Numbered from the stretch's first letter, positions 22,880-35,965 are shown. The stretch: DNA of 64,000 bases from Glandiceps talaboti (GCF_964340395.1 NC_135570.1:9825322-9889321), one strand, 5' to 3'. Made by a program: numbers and translations. The notes: generated by a model from the sequence alone, not told the origin.

Positions 22880-24035
22880 GGGTTTCATGCCAACCTTATT
22901 CTGTGTGTCCCTTGGATCTGCACTCTGCATTGGCTGCACAAACAAAAGAAGAGAAAAAAGATGACCAAGGCAGTGAGATGACCAGCAATTAAGTGATTCA
23001 AACTCACCAGAAAACAATTTTTTTTTCTTGGCCTTAAAATAGGTTTACAATGAGCGCAGAGTTCACAAACAGGTGAAATATTTATCATTGTTTCAATTTC
23101 GTCAAATATGGATTTATCATTTTCAAATTTCACACACTGATGCGCCGATGAATAAAGAGAAATCATATCTTTTTAGATTTTCGATTAGAAGTTTAGGAAG
23201 TATTATATTGATATATTCTTCTTTTCCGATTTCTCTCGATAACAAACTACCACTGTTTGTTGCAAGGCTTGTACATAATCATTTATCTAGCTCTGTATCT
23301 CAGGATATAAATACATTCTCACATATTTATCAAGTGTAATAATCCATAATTTATACCCAAATGTGTGTGGTCAAAATATGGAAAATAGACCAAGCCTTGC
23401 CTAGCCTACGAAGAAAATTTCGCGACAATGTATCAATAATGGTGACCTATACATTGTCCTCTATATAATTAGTGTACAGTGAGGGCGCGCCACTCAACAA
23501 AATCTTGAGAATGTGTAAACTCGTGGTGCCGGGACGGAGAGAAGGAAGTTCAACACGCACATGCCATATCCCGGGTATGTAGGGGATCACGAAAGCCGAG
23601 TGAAGTCGAGGATGGCAAGCTTTCCTGTGTTGAGAATATGAGGCATGGCGGGAAATTGAAAAACATTTTTGACAACTAACTTTCATTGGGACTTGACGAA
23701 TCACAGAGCTAAATTTCTTGCATAAATCCTTACGGAAGGCATTCAGTTTAAATCTGGTAGTATTTCGTGTGACGGCCTATATATTTAAATATTGTACACT
23801 TTTTGTCATTTCGCTAGACTTGTTCATGCGTTCTAGGTCCGGTTATCTTGAACGTGCCTAACGTTGCAATATTTAAACGATCTCGGTTGGGGCGGTCTAA
23901 AATTTTCCATTGAGACCGTTTTACCTCTCACGTGCTGGTGGCCCTTTCATTCTCCTCAAGAGAGCTGTAACAAATTCAACTACTGTAAATGTGAATGAGT
24001 GAACAAATGAAGACAAAATTGCCAATATTTTCTGA
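22880..24035. other. No recognised gene
   Basis: AT-rich sequence with several short ORFs without recognisable domains, on both strands. Confidence 0.45.
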
Positions 24036-24039
24036 AGAA

Positions 24040-24340
24040 GTTTTGTGTATTGATTTTGGAATGTTGAAGTGAACATCTGGTTATCAGGACAGATGGTCGA
24101 ACTTCGCAAATCAATAATTGGCAAACGAAAGTTAATCTTCAAGTTGGTAGACATGTAAATGAACAGTTTGTTATTTACGGTGTGGAGACGGATACGAAAC
24201 CGGGTGAATAATTCTGTGTTTTTTGAAAATGGAGACAAGGACACCCTGTTATTCAGAATGTTGCAGTGCCAGTGGATAAAGCCAAGAACTGTGATTACGT
24301 CAGACTGTTGGATGGCATAATACCACGTAACGGAGTAAGT
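24040..24340 (+). pseudogene. Merlin / ISXO2-type DDE transposase relic
   Basis: Decayed transposase in shifting plus-strand frames. About 24087-24143 gives GQMVELRKSIIGKRKL, aligning with the VEIDESKFGKRK block of the ISXO2-like (Merlin, IS1016-related) domain. The next frame gives VGRHVNEQFVIYGVE, corresponding to GRxVxxQWVxGGxE. Later frames give DTLLF and IKPRTVITSDCW, the second catalytic Asp block. The first catalytic Asp (DES) is replaced by Arg, there are at least two frameshifts or stops, and the C-terminal third is missing. The family assignment rests on the order and spacing of these blocks, as I know the family; no database search was run. Confidence 0.72.
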
Positions 24341-24349
24341 ACAATATCT

Positions 24350-25980
24350 CACTATATCTTTCTGATTTATATGCTTAGACACTGCTCATGCGCCCCTATT
24401 TTAGGAAAATCTCAACATTTGCACAGGGTTATATGAAGAATTGCCACTGGTGTCTTTTTGAATGTCCGTTTTCATTGGTTCCCATGTCGGTGATTTCGTT
24501 AGTGGTGATAGGAATTAAAACTGACTTTCTTAAAAAGCCAAGTAAACTATTTATGAGGAAGGCAAGGAAAATAATTGCACCTGTTGTGACTGCACAGCGG
24601 CTGTTTTTTTTTTATTAATTACAACAAAGAAAATTTACATGTTAAACTGTATCCCAGACCACTATTATCTAGAGCGGTTGAAACTGTATACAGACTAGCT
24701 ACCCAAGTTCGCAAGTACCCTGCATGTGTAATATTTATGTGCTGTAACTTTTTTTTAGCTAACCTCGCCCATTTCATTTTATGTCATAGTCATAGTTTTC
24801 TTAGGTAAGGTTGAAATGTTTAGAAATATTACACCAAATAATATCCATGGAGATAAGAGGGGATTTTGCCGGGCATTGGGTAGTATATTGTAACTGTGAT
24901 CTTAAAAGGGAGGGTAATACACATTTGATGGTAAGCCACGGTGATACCTCGCAAGGCACAGTACAATTTTTCTGCTGCGCAGCGAAACGCCGCTTGACGG
25001 TGCGCGTGCGTCGCGGACGGTGCCGTAAAAGAGGTCGTAGCGTAGTTTACGACGATGCGGTGAAACCTACTACAAGATCTGAAGAATGGGAGCACATACA
25101 AACACAACTGAAGATACTTGACTTCATGTGAATACATTTATTTTCAATTCGGAACTACCAATGAACAATTCAATGATTATTTCATGGAGTGGCTATAACG
25201 CTAAAGATAATTTTACAGTTGCTTAATTTTTCCACATTTCAAGAGAATTTTCGACAGATAAATCCCAACAAGTAATGGTAAGTACTGCATTTCCTCTTAT
25301 ACGTATTATACATATTATATAATGTAGTCGTTCCCATCATGGACCATTTCCCATTCACTACCTATTTGTACACAGTGACTCGAGGTACATGTAATAAAGT
25401 AGTAACTTAGGCAAAATAAACAATTATAGTGTTTTCCCCATAAGCACATACCGTTACATAGCCCATAGGTGTTGGGTTTATGCTACCATGGCGACTGCCA
25501 TGATAGTAAATGTATATGGACAAACATATGCAGATGAAATCCATGCAAATAAGAGATACACAATAAATAATCCAGCTTCGGTGAATATGATGGTATATAC
25601 AGTACTAGTACTGGTGGAAATAGATGTTGTCTCTGTCCAATTGTAGTTATCGATATATCTAGCGAGACGGTCATCGTGACTTGAATTCACTTCAGGAGCG
25701 ATTGTGAATTGATTTAAACTCGGTTCATTTTGTCGATCTATTTTGTATGAAAAAAACGAACACTGAGGAGAAACCATTCATTATAAATGACTAAACTGTG
25801 TCCCGTTTATATCAGGAGGAAAATGCGGGTCTTATTTGAAATTTCAAAAACCCTTACATTTCTACGGCTATCAAGTGACAAAATTATATGTGTTCACTAC
25901 AGATACATTTACATTACAAATTACAGTAAAACCACGCCTTTATGAAAATGTGTGGATTGTTTTGAAATAGTGGACATAGA
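24350..25980. other. Intergenic, with one GC-rich Arg-rich ORF of unknown status
   Basis: Mostly AT-rich. The plus-strand ORF 24811-25131 (106 codons) has a GC-rich centre (24970-25050) encoding a basic stretch (KRRLTVRVRRGRCRKRGR) followed by a charged tail. I do not recognise it. It could be a chance frame over a GC-rich patch or a diverged exon. Nothing else supported. Confidence 0.3.
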
Positions 25981-25984
25981 ATAG

Positions 25985-26225
25985 ACCGTCACATCAACTA
26001 TACATATACTCTTTTGGAGTGTAAGGTTTACCCTTCCTATAATAAATTCATTTCATTATCGAATTCTAATAATGTAACATATTCAAATAATTTAGCTTCA
26101 GTTATTCATTTTGCAATGAAAAATAGAGAAGAATTTCCCTCTATGAACCGGAACGTTTGTGACATTGTTTGCTCTTTAGGCCTGTGGCCTTATTGTTCTG
26201 AAATAAACTGATTGATTTGTCGTGA
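25985..26225 (+). mobile_element. LINE 3' end fragment
   Basis: A 65-codon open end (26014-26211) starts with ECKVYPSYNKF and ends ...GLWPYCSEIN just at GAAATAAACTGATTGATTTG. That GAAATAAA plus GATT-type tail is typical of CR1-like LINE 3' ends, and the Cys-x(3)-Tyr start resembles their terminal zinc-knuckle region. The remainder of the element is missing. Confidence 0.5.
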
Positions 26226-26493
26226 TGCGTGTCGCTAAAACTGAGCAATGACTTTTCAAGTAAATGTGGAGGTAAGATTACCGTATGCACGAGACACCGG
26301 TTACTCGGTGGGAAAACAAATTGGATGAGGTAGGTTTCAAATTGTATTGCTATATAAAGGAAAAATATAACTGATAATTTGTCAATAAGTAAACATCATT
26401 AGTAACTATTACTAAAAAGTATAGTTGGCAAAACATTCTAGAGAATTGAAATCATTAAAAATAGAATTCGTACATTAGTAACTTGAGTGACTT

Positions 26494-29400
26494 TTACGCA
26501 ACTTTTTGTTTCAGTTTTCTTTGAAATATTCTGCTGATAAAACAGCACGACCGAAAAATCACGAATACACAAACTGCAGTAACACAGATTACGAAAACAA
26601 AGACATCAATCAAATAATACTGGAAGAAATTCAAATCGACTGCCTTGGATTCGAGATGTTTGCCACCATGTTTGATGACGTATTCAACCCAATATATCAT
26701 GGTGTCCTTAGGGGACATGGGTTTATCCCTGTGAATACCGGACAGACGGACAGCATTCTCCTTGTACCTGCAAAATATAGAGGATGGACCAGAATGCATC
26801 ACACTGTTCACGCTTCGGCAAAATTTATATAAGATAAGGTTCACAGAATTATCTATAATGTGTGCATTGAAACCATTCACACAGTGTAACATTGATAAAC
26901 AACTCATATTGCAATGGAATAATGGCTATCCAAAGAAGGGTCAAAGGTTACACGCAAAATATTATTGCTGGCAGTTTATCTAGATAAGTTGTATGTTGTT
27001 TGAGTTGTGCAATTTGTTGATAGTAATCCAATACAAGCAGCAATCAAGCTGTGTTGTTAGTGATTAGAATCTATCTAATTAAGTCATATAGTACACGGAG
27101 ACCGGCGATGGCACTTACTCTATGGATTTATGTGAGAAGCCAATTTTGAAGACAGGAAAAAAAAAATCTGGCATAATAAAAACAACAGAGAAATCAGACC
27201 GAATACGGGATTTGGGTTGATTGTGTCTGCGCCTAGTGAGAACTGGCACATTATGAATACTCTTAATTCTTATTATTATAAACAAGGCGTATTTATGTAA
27301 TTATGAAAACGTGGAATGCACAATTGAACGTCATTCTTGTGTACCTTGGATCTGTTATCACCATGGAAACGGCTTCATACAGGTTTTCTGAGGAGAAAGT
27401 CTTCACATCGAGAGTTACACCCATTCCCTTGTCCGTCATCGTCTGCACATTGTTATGTTGATCGTAGAATAAAGGTACTCCTACGATTGGTATCCCGTGG
27501 TAAAGTGCCTCGTAAAGACCGTTTATACCACCGTGGCAAACGAATACTCTGGTCTTCGGATGAGCTGCATTTGTAAAACATACTGAAATTAAGTCTGATA
27601 TTGTGTTTTAATTAATTCATGAAATGAAATTTTCCCAAAATTTGCTATAATGTGATTGGTCAAAGTTCAAGATTACAGTAGTTACTCGGTTTAGCGCCCT
27701 CACACGGGCAAGCGCCCAGTGTGTTTGTTTCGACAATGTCTATTTTTAGATAATTGGAATCCTGGCATACTACTACCCACAATTACTTATCGTGGGAAAT
27801 ATGCGTTTAATATCAAAACGATATCAAATTAAATGATATTGGACATTATTTTCATAAGTTGGTAGGTATGTCGTATCTAAGAAATACAACATCTTCGTGT
27901 TATACGTACTTGAGTAAACTGTTAGAACGACATTGAGTAATGAATTAAGCTCATTATTATTGAAACACTCAAACACCCTTACATTTCCTGCACTTTTGCC
28001 TCTATATAATGCGTCGTACTATGTTATAAAATATGCGTTTGGACGCGTGTTTATCACTAATTAGATACGATTGCTTGGTGGGGGAACTGCAGAGGCTTGG
28101 GGATCTTTGTATGATTGGATGGACAAGAACTTGATCGCGAAGCAATAAAGGGTCACTTAATATGAGCTCCTCGTTTTGAGCCGCGTTAGTGCACACGAGG
28201 AAATACAATTTTTAAAGCCTTCTTGTGTCACAATAAATCAGCGACGTCATCATTCTAATTTATATTACAACAGTTATATTTCCTTACCCAGTAAATCATT
28301 TTGTGGAATCCACTTCATCAATTTAAACTTGTCATCGTTCTGTAGGTAATCGGGTGGTTTATCCCCTCCGAACTTTGCTACTACTTTCTGCGGTAGTTTT
28401 TGGAGGCCCAAGGCAAACTTTTTGAAATGCTCTTCGTCGTCGAATACTGCATACGTTCCCAGAGAAAATACGATAATGCCATGCTCTCCCGATGATGCAA
28501 TAAAATTTTCGAGATCCTGTAAGTAGGGAAACCTAGTGTTACATCAAATGTCAGGACAACCACTATATCTATCTTGTCTAGGGGTTAAAAATTGTTTCAT
28601 TTCATTACATATTGAGCCTAGATCGTGTCGTTCCGCCCTCATCGGCCTCCTCTCGCTGACCGATGTGTGAGGGCGCCCCTTCACGGCGTACCTCACAGAC
28701 TAACATTGCGCCCTAAGCTATATATTACAGTGTGAAGAAGTTCTATATATAAGCATCATGATCTGAAATATCTAACAATATATCCCTGCTCTTTCAGCTT
28801 AGGCCAAATAAAAAAATAGTGTCTTTCCGATAACCCGACCGACCGTATATATAGTTTAACATTTTTTGCATGCAAAAAGCTAAAATGGTAAGAATTTACT
28901 TCATTTCCGTGTACACCTTCATGCCTTTGCCTAATTTTGTTGTAAATTTTGTTGTAAAAATTGTGTTCCAGAGAGAAACCAGGTCGTCTTAGACAATAAC
29001 AGTATAGTCTTTATAATGTGTTCATCTACTTAACTTATAATTGTCTTCATTTACTTCTTTTACACCTCATCAAACCCTCGAAAAAAAAATTGTAGCCGAC
29101 GAGTGTCTTATCTTGGGGTCAAGTAATTAAAAAAAATTAAAGTAAAAATAAAATGAAATTACCATATTTTCTGGTCATGTTATCGGAAACAAACCTTCCT
29201 TTTTTAATTTTGCCTTACTAACATATGTTAGATATACACAAATTAAAACTATTGTGTCGATGTGGTACATTACATATAAGTGTGTGATAACTGTTATGTG
29301 GTTATAATCACTCTCTGATTAAGATAGTGTGCACACTTCAAGGCCCCGAATTAAACACTGCATAATCACGGAGGTCATATCAGAAGCCATTCAATGGCTT

Positions 29401-29758
29401 ATATCAATATGTCGCAACAAATAAAGTTTTATGTCAGCTTAGTTTGCTGGAAGCTACGTTGCTGTTCTCGTACAGAAGAATTAGAAATGCCTCATCGTAA
29501 TTTGCCTTAAAATTTGAAATTCTTCTAATTTTGATCGTGAGCATTGTTGCTGACAATATGACAAAGAATCGCCACATACAAATAAGCTTATGTACCATCA
29601 TTTGGATCCCAAGTTACCATATCTACTTAAAAAAAATAAACACTTGCATGAATTTGTTCTTCATATTAACAAATAAAATAATATTCATTAAAGTTTAAAA
29701 GGCACTTGCACTTCATTTAACAATCGCAATAACAAGTTTACACAGTTTAAAAGATAAC

Positions 29759-29810
<52 letters not shown>

Positions 29811-30667
29811 CCTACCTTTTCTAAAGGCGAAACTGGTGTGATTAGATAACCACCGCCTAAAAAGATAACTTTTGGCATGAAAGGCCTCGGAAAGTCAAAC
29901 GTAAAGTCTGTATTAAACAAAAATACGTCTGCGTGAAGAAACACTTCCCAAATATTTAGTTCAGGTTTGATGTTATATTTTTGTTGTATGTCTTCATAGG
30001 AAATGAGTAGTGTGGATACCATTATGTATTGCATAGCGAAGTACGCTGAATTGTACAGTCTATCCAAGAACGACATCTTGTTTGTTAGACCTAAGCCTAT
30101 GCTTGGTGTATATGCTGGGTTTACCGGGATATCATACAACAGGGCATCCCATTCCGGTAGGATGCGGTTTGCAGCAATCAAAATGAAGGGAAGGTTAAGA
30201 TAGTGGGCGAGTAGAGCACCACAGGGTGTGACTTCACAAGAAACTATCAGATCAAATGAAGTGTTCTTCAGTCGTGTCATTAAGGCTGTGTCCTGGAACA
30301 GTGACTCACAATCAAAGCTAAGTTGATACAAATACTGGAACATGTGAATCCATCCCATATTACCACTTAAAGCAAGGTCAGGTAAGGGATTCTCCTTATG
30401 GTTAAACTTGCCCGTAAACACATCAACATTCAACTTAACTGATTCTGATTTTAAAGAGATGTTTATGTTTGGGTGATAGACCCTGGATACCAACAGGGTC
30501 ACATTGTGTCCACCGTCTGCCAGGTCTTCTGCTACTTTTTTCACAAACAAGAAAAGGCTACCGGTGCTAACACTTGGCACCACAAGTATATTGCTGCAAC
30601 ACACATCCTTTGTGGCAATCGTAGCAAAAGTCAAAGTCAAAAGAGTCAAATGAACCAAATTAGTCAT
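26494..30667 (-). CDS. UDP-glycosyltransferase, four exons, 524 aa
   Basis: Second UGT, convergent with the one at 16562-20399. Exons on the minus strand: 30667-29816, 28516-28288, 27564-27345, 26767-26494; total 1,575 nt in phase. Exons 3 and 4 have exactly the same lengths as in the first gene (220 and 274 nt), showing a shared origin. I chose the Met at 30667, which begins a signal peptide ending near CCSN; an in-frame Met exists at 30724. Seen: [38 protein letters not shown], a C-terminal membrane helix and a KxKxx-type tail (KLKQKVA). The catalytic His position is Leu38 and the Asp partner position is Cys144, followed by Glu145. ER-membrane glycosyl transfer is family knowledge; the substrate is unknown. 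The exon 1 donor sits directly beside a (CAA)n tract. Confidence 0.93.
29758..29811. repeat. (AAC)n microsatellite at the exon 1 donor of UGT gene 2
   Basis: About 18 AAC triplets on the plus strand. On the gene strand the intron therefore begins GTAGG followed by (TTG)n. Reading through the donor would append a poly-cysteine tail, which is an artefact. Confidence 0.95.
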
Positions 30668-30729
30668 CTTAAAAACGTTAGCCGTTAGCGATTCTCCACC
30701 CTGGCATGTTTTTAAGCATAGCATTCTAT

Positions 30730-31385
30730 GTGTAAAATGCGCTTGTTTGTTTGACTAGTCCAGGCTTAAACAAGACAATACCGCTGGGTATGAACTGATG
30801 TAACCCGTAACATTCTAGAAACTATTAATCATAATAGTTCTGCTACTTTGTTTACGAGCCCAACAGTCTAAAAATAGAATGACATATGTTATTTTTTTTA
30901 CATTTTTTATCCCCACATATCTAATGGGTTATAATTGGAAACATTTCAATGAATTTTAAGGGTAGGGAATAAATATTATTGTGGTCTCATAGATAATACT
31001 AACTCCTAGTAAGGAGATTATTTTGTTAAGTCTTTCACATTGAAAGCGTATGCAATATCAGAAATAGTGATCATGGAACCCTTGTTACTTTTAAATATTT
31101 TATGACTTTATGAGTTTGTATACTTGCATTACCTTTTCCAGCCAGACAGGGGGAGAGGAAGATTTGAGAGTATGTTCCACGTGTAGTCCATTGTAGCATG
31201 TCTTTTTATTGTCAAGTATGATAGTGCTGATATAAATATATATATATATATATATATAGTTTTGATTGTAACTCGGAGTCTCACGCATAGTGCGATCATC
31301 AGACCTATCGAAACTATCAAAACTATTGCGCTCTGCCACTGCGGTATAGAGCACTGTGTCTTAGCAGATTGATACTCACCGAGAT
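30730..31385. other. Upstream flank of UGT gene 2
   Basis: AT-rich, with no exon and no convincing promoter element. A short (TA)n run lies at 31232-31258. Confidence 0.45.
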
Positions 31386-31387
31386 AT

Positions 31388-31620
<233 letters not shown>

Positions 31621-31849
31621 AGCACAACCTTCCGTAACGGAAGGTAAAACTTGGTAAACTCCAAATATGCAGATTTTATTAAAAACCAGTTTTATATCCT
31701 AGAAACATACCCAACTAAGTTTCATAATATAGAATTATACGTGATACAGAATACGTATATTTAATCTTAGGATAAACACGAGAAAACACTCAAGGCGTAA
31801 ATTTCTTTCAAAAGAAAACTATGTCTTGTATAATTGTATCACAGATAGC

Positions 31850-32410
31850 ATAAATGATACCATTTACTATCTCTTAAACCTGTATTAGATGCTCTTTGGA
31901 AATTTCAAATAACCAAAGATATATATTCACTCAAAATTGGTCAATTACTTATTAAAAAAAGACATTGCAGCTGCGAATTAGTGGTCAATATTATCTGTCG
32001 GTAGTGTAGTGGTAAGTTTAAATCTTGAGCGAAAGCTTGGTTTTGAATATGTCACCATGTTAAAACTGAACTAGTTATAAGTGGAATATCATTTTCAATC
32101 AGACAACCATAATATATTCACTGCAAACTGTTAAAATACCAATAATTATATATTGTACATGTTAACCAGTGGTCGACATTGCCCATAAGCAGTACAGAAA
32201 CAGATTGAAATCGTAATCGCCGTTGGGGACGTTGATTTTTGAGTGAAACCCCCAAAAATAAATTTGATTTGATTGATTGATTGATTGATCGTGTGTGTAT
32301 ACGTATACAGCTACAAAAGATATGTTTACCCACAAGTTATGCAATATTGATCACTGTGTACGATATTTCGAATAATACGTTAATGCAACTAACAAAACAC
32401 AAAAAAGTTC
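31850..32410 (+). repeat. SINE-like repeat with tRNA-like core, copy 1
   Basis: The core near 31998-32056 has GTAGTGTAGTGGTAAG, like a tRNA A box region, and TGGTTTTGAATATG, a weak B box. Flanks (CAGACAACCATAATATAT, TACCAATAATTATATATTG, CCAGTGGTCGA) match the copy at 32785-33280. A LINE-like (GATT)n tail interrupts it at 32258-32290. Diverged and presumably inactive. Confidence 0.55.
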
Positions 32411-32784
32411 CAGGTGAAGCTAGTGCACATTTAAATAAAATATCTCTGTCAAATCCAGTTAGACTATAGCAAAATCTATGGATAGACACTGAAGAAGGTA
32501 CAAGTGATTTGTTCGAAACAAGTATATATCTCAATCTAAAGTGGAAGAAGAGAACCTGTTTTTGAATAATCTCAGTTGTTTAAGCACATCTGAGACAATT
32601 AAGTAACACAGTATCCCATTTTTTAAAAACTTGCCAGGAACTAAACTCCTAAACTAATAACGTTAATGTATAATGACTTGAAACCATTAAAATTCATGTA
32701 ACACATTTCCTGGAAATGAGACGAAAATGGGAGAACAACATCTACATAAGTATCGTGTATATAAATCTCATTGGTTGTAATTTT

Positions 32785-33280
32785 AATTGTTAAACCTGCA
32801 CTAGCTGCAACTGGGACATTGTTTTTTCATCAAATAAACAAAGATATATTTCCCTAAAAATTCGCCCATTACTTACGTTACTTATTATACATCGTATCTG
32901 TTAATTAGTTGTCAATACTATGTGTACGTAGTGTAGTGGCAAGTTTAAATCTTGCTAAAGTTCGTGTTTGAATCTGTCACACTGTTAAAACAGCACTAGT
33001 GGAAACTGGAGTATTATTTACCGATCAGACAACCACAATATATTGTTAAAATACCAATAATCATATATTGTAATGTTAACCAGTGGTCGATATGTATCCC
33101 TAAAGCAGTACAGAAACATGTTGAAATCGAGGTCGCCATTGAGGGCGCAATTTACTAGATAAATCGTGCAGGTACAGAAAATATGTTTACTCACGTACAC
33201 GTGATGCAGTACTGATCACGGTGTACGATACTTCGAGCAATAAGTTAATGTACCTAATAAAACATTTTTTTGAAAAACGT
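32785..33280 (+). repeat. SINE-like repeat with tRNA-like core, copy 2
   Basis: Same order of motifs as copy 1, with the tRNA-like core ACGTAGTGTAGTGGCAAG near 32925-32985. This copy lies inside the large duplicated segment and is repeated at about 55470-55965. Confidence 0.55.
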
Positions 33281-33283
33281 TCT

Positions 33284-34305
33284 AGTTACAACTGGTGCAG
33301 CTTTTGATATAAAATTTTTAAATAAATTTGTATAGGCACATCTAGAATATTCAAATTTTTATGAGTAAAAATGAGACAACAACACATTGATTGTAAATTG
33401 TAATTGTTAATGTTTTTTTGTAACTGTTATGGTTATTTTTAACACCTAGTCTATTTAGGTGTTTTATTTTCTTACACTCTTTTGATATTTTGTTGATAAA
33501 AATGCAACATTTCAAAAACTTTGGATAACAATGATTGGTTTGCAGTATTTTCACTTGTAAAGTGTGATTTTTTGAAAGAAATAACCAAAACCTTGAAAAT
33601 TATGATGTAAAATTTATTACATTTGCTAAAAAAATAAAGACTCCAAATTTTATATATTTGCCCACTGTAGTTAATGTTAGTATTTCTTATTCTTATTTCT
33701 TTCTGCCATACTTACTGTATTTTTAATGATTTCCTCATCCGTTATGACGTGTTCTTTCACGTCTTCTTATCAACACATACACAGTATAGCGAAAAAAGAG
33801 ATAGGTTTAAAGTGGCACAATCTGAGTTTATAAGCTTTTCACTCGAATGAAAATTCTTACATGAAAAACTTGGTTAAACTATTTTAGTATAATGTTAATG
33901 TCAATGTATACCTTCTATGACGACACAACAATGGTCTTCTGGCATTGTTAGAACAGTTGATGTCATAGTAGGGGTTTCTTGAACATTTTTGATACATATG
34001 ATAAATTATGTCATCGGATTGTATATGAGTTAGGGACCGGTCAGTTTCTCCAGCCTGGAGGGGGGGGGGCGGTGGATTCTTAAATTGGGCCGACAAAAAG
34101 TCACTGACCCCCCCCCCCCCCCTATCTGTAAAACCCAAAACAGGCTGACCCCCCCATCACTTAATTCTAAAACATGATGACCCCCCCCCCCCCATATATG
34201 ATATTCGCATGAGTGACAGGTATTTTTTGATCGTGACTCAGTGTGGACTGCTTGACTGTCTTGCATCTACTTTATAAGATCCCGGGTTAGCACTATCATA
34301 ATTAT
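33284..34305. other. AT-rich spacer with C-tract repeat
   Basis: No gene. Part of the dispersed family (4590, 19640) recurs at 33930-34030. Poly-G (34060-34069) and three poly-C runs (about 34108-34195) form a low-complexity patch that differs slightly in length in the duplicate. Confidence 0.6.
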
Positions 34306-34307
34306 AA

Positions 34308-35116
34308 TTATTGAATACACAGGGTAAATATATTTGAAAAGGAGTTTAGAACGACGTCGGTGTTGACGAAGAATAACTCGTCGTCAGCATATACATCTCG
34401 TATACCCAACTCTGGCTTAATGTTATATTTCTGTTTAACCTTCCCATAAGGTGTAAAGACGATGTTGATTGTGATGTATCTCATGACAAAGTAGAGAGTA
34501 TTGTATGTTCTCTGAAGAAAGTTCATTTCATCTGGCAGACCTGATGCTACACATGGTATATACGCTGGGTTGTTTGGGATATAGAACATGTCGGCATCCC
34601 ATACGGGTATGATACGAGTAGCTCCAACAAGAACGAAGGGAAGGTCTAGGAAATGAGCCACTAGAGCGGCACAGGGGGTAAACTCGAACGCAATTACCAG
34701 ATCAAAATTGATTTCTGTAACCGCTTTATAAAAGTCTCGTCAGAGAATAAACTTACGCAATCTTCACTGTAATTGTACAAGAAAATAGATATATGAAAAC
34801 AGCTCATTGTTCCACTCAGTGCGATGTCAGAAAACAGTTCTATGTTATCACCCATATCCATGACTCCCTTGAACCTCTCTAAAGTTATGTTCGACAAATC
34901 TGACGACTGAACGATGTCTTCATAGTAAACACTGGACACTACTATTGTTACACGGTGTCCCTGTTCGTTCAGGTTCCTTGCAATCTGGGCCATCACGAAA
35001 AATCGACTTCCAACACTCATGCTTGGTACTATTAGTATATTACTACACGACACGTCTCCGATGATTTGGCTTACAACTACAGCTAATATACTTAAAGACA
35101 CTACGAGCGAAGCCAT
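34308..35116 (-). pseudogene. UGT first-exon pseudogene, copy 1
   Basis: Encodes a signal peptide (MASLVVSLSILAVVVSQ) and the acceptor-binding half of a UGT with NILIVPSMSVGSRFF, GHRVTIVVSS and, in the next frame, FDLVIAFEFTPCAALVAHFL and IPNNPAYIP. A one-base deletion just before the FDLV block shifts the frame near 34700. The exon then breaks off at NTDVVLN, before the FPRP-type end of the domain, and no exons 2-4 are found in the 1.9 kb downstream to the start of the duplicated segment. It also lacks the catalytic His (Arg at that position) and Asp (Phe). Related to but distinct from the two intact UGT genes. Non-functional as an enzyme. Confidence 0.88.
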
Positions 35117-35639
35117 TTGCAACTCGTACAACTGTTTGCTTTCTTTGAAAGAAACACTTATTTGAATAACGCCTTTATTTAAAGAGTCTCTACGTCTCAC
35201 CGTCGCTGGTGGCGAGATTACTCTCTTAATGTTATAGTACCTCTTCATAGCATGATAGCATCATTCTCTCAACAAAATTACTAAGAGAGCTCGACCCTTC
35301 AGTAATTTACAAGTGGGTGAGTGTCAGGGAAATGGGGCTAGGTCAGACTTTACAAATCAGTTCTCAGGAGAGGGCAAAATTTAAGAAAATGAAATTAGGG
35401 GAGGGTACATGACTAAATTTATTATCTAACTCTGCATTGTGTTGGGAGTTTTTAGCATCTCACCACTGCCACCACTGCCACATCCCACTGCTGCCACATC
35501 CCATCGCTGCTACTGTTGTACCATAATAACATAGCATAACATATCAGTGAAATCGCTGCATGCAACCATGCAATGAATACATTGTTAGTTGTGGTGTGAA
35601 GAGAGGAGTAGGTTTCACAGAAGAGTAGGGAGAACCGTG

Positions 35640-35965
35640 TTGTTAATTACTGAAAATCATTAATTATGCAAATAACTCATTAAAACTAACTGTTACATCG
35701 ATAAACTGTGCCACACATGTGCATCCTGGTTTCATGAATGTGTGTACGACATTATATAGAACTTGAAGCTTGCACTCTTCGTATATAGCCTAATTACTGA
35801 AAAACATTAATTAATTATGCAAATGACTCATTACAACTAAAAGCTACATCAACAAGGTTTTCAGGACATGTGCCCTTTGTGTTGTTTGAAGTATGTACCA
35901 AATTATATTCAGTTCTTAACAGATAGCCTAATTACTGAAAATCATTAATTATGCAAATGAGTTCC
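35640..35965. repeat. Three tandem units of about 145 bp
   Basis: TAATTACTGAAAATCATTAA followed by TTATGCAAATRACTC recurs at about 35644, 35790 and 35932, with intervening ACATGTGC and TTATATAGAAC-like segments. Duplicated at about 58324-58648. Confidence 0.8.

Noticed and set aside
23921-24382. Minus-strand 153-codon frame
   Set aside because: Antisense to the decayed Merlin-type transposase; no domain of its own.
29747-29815. Poly-cysteine C-terminus of the UGT exon 1 frame
   Set aside because: Arises only by reading through the splice donor into the (TTG)n intron start.
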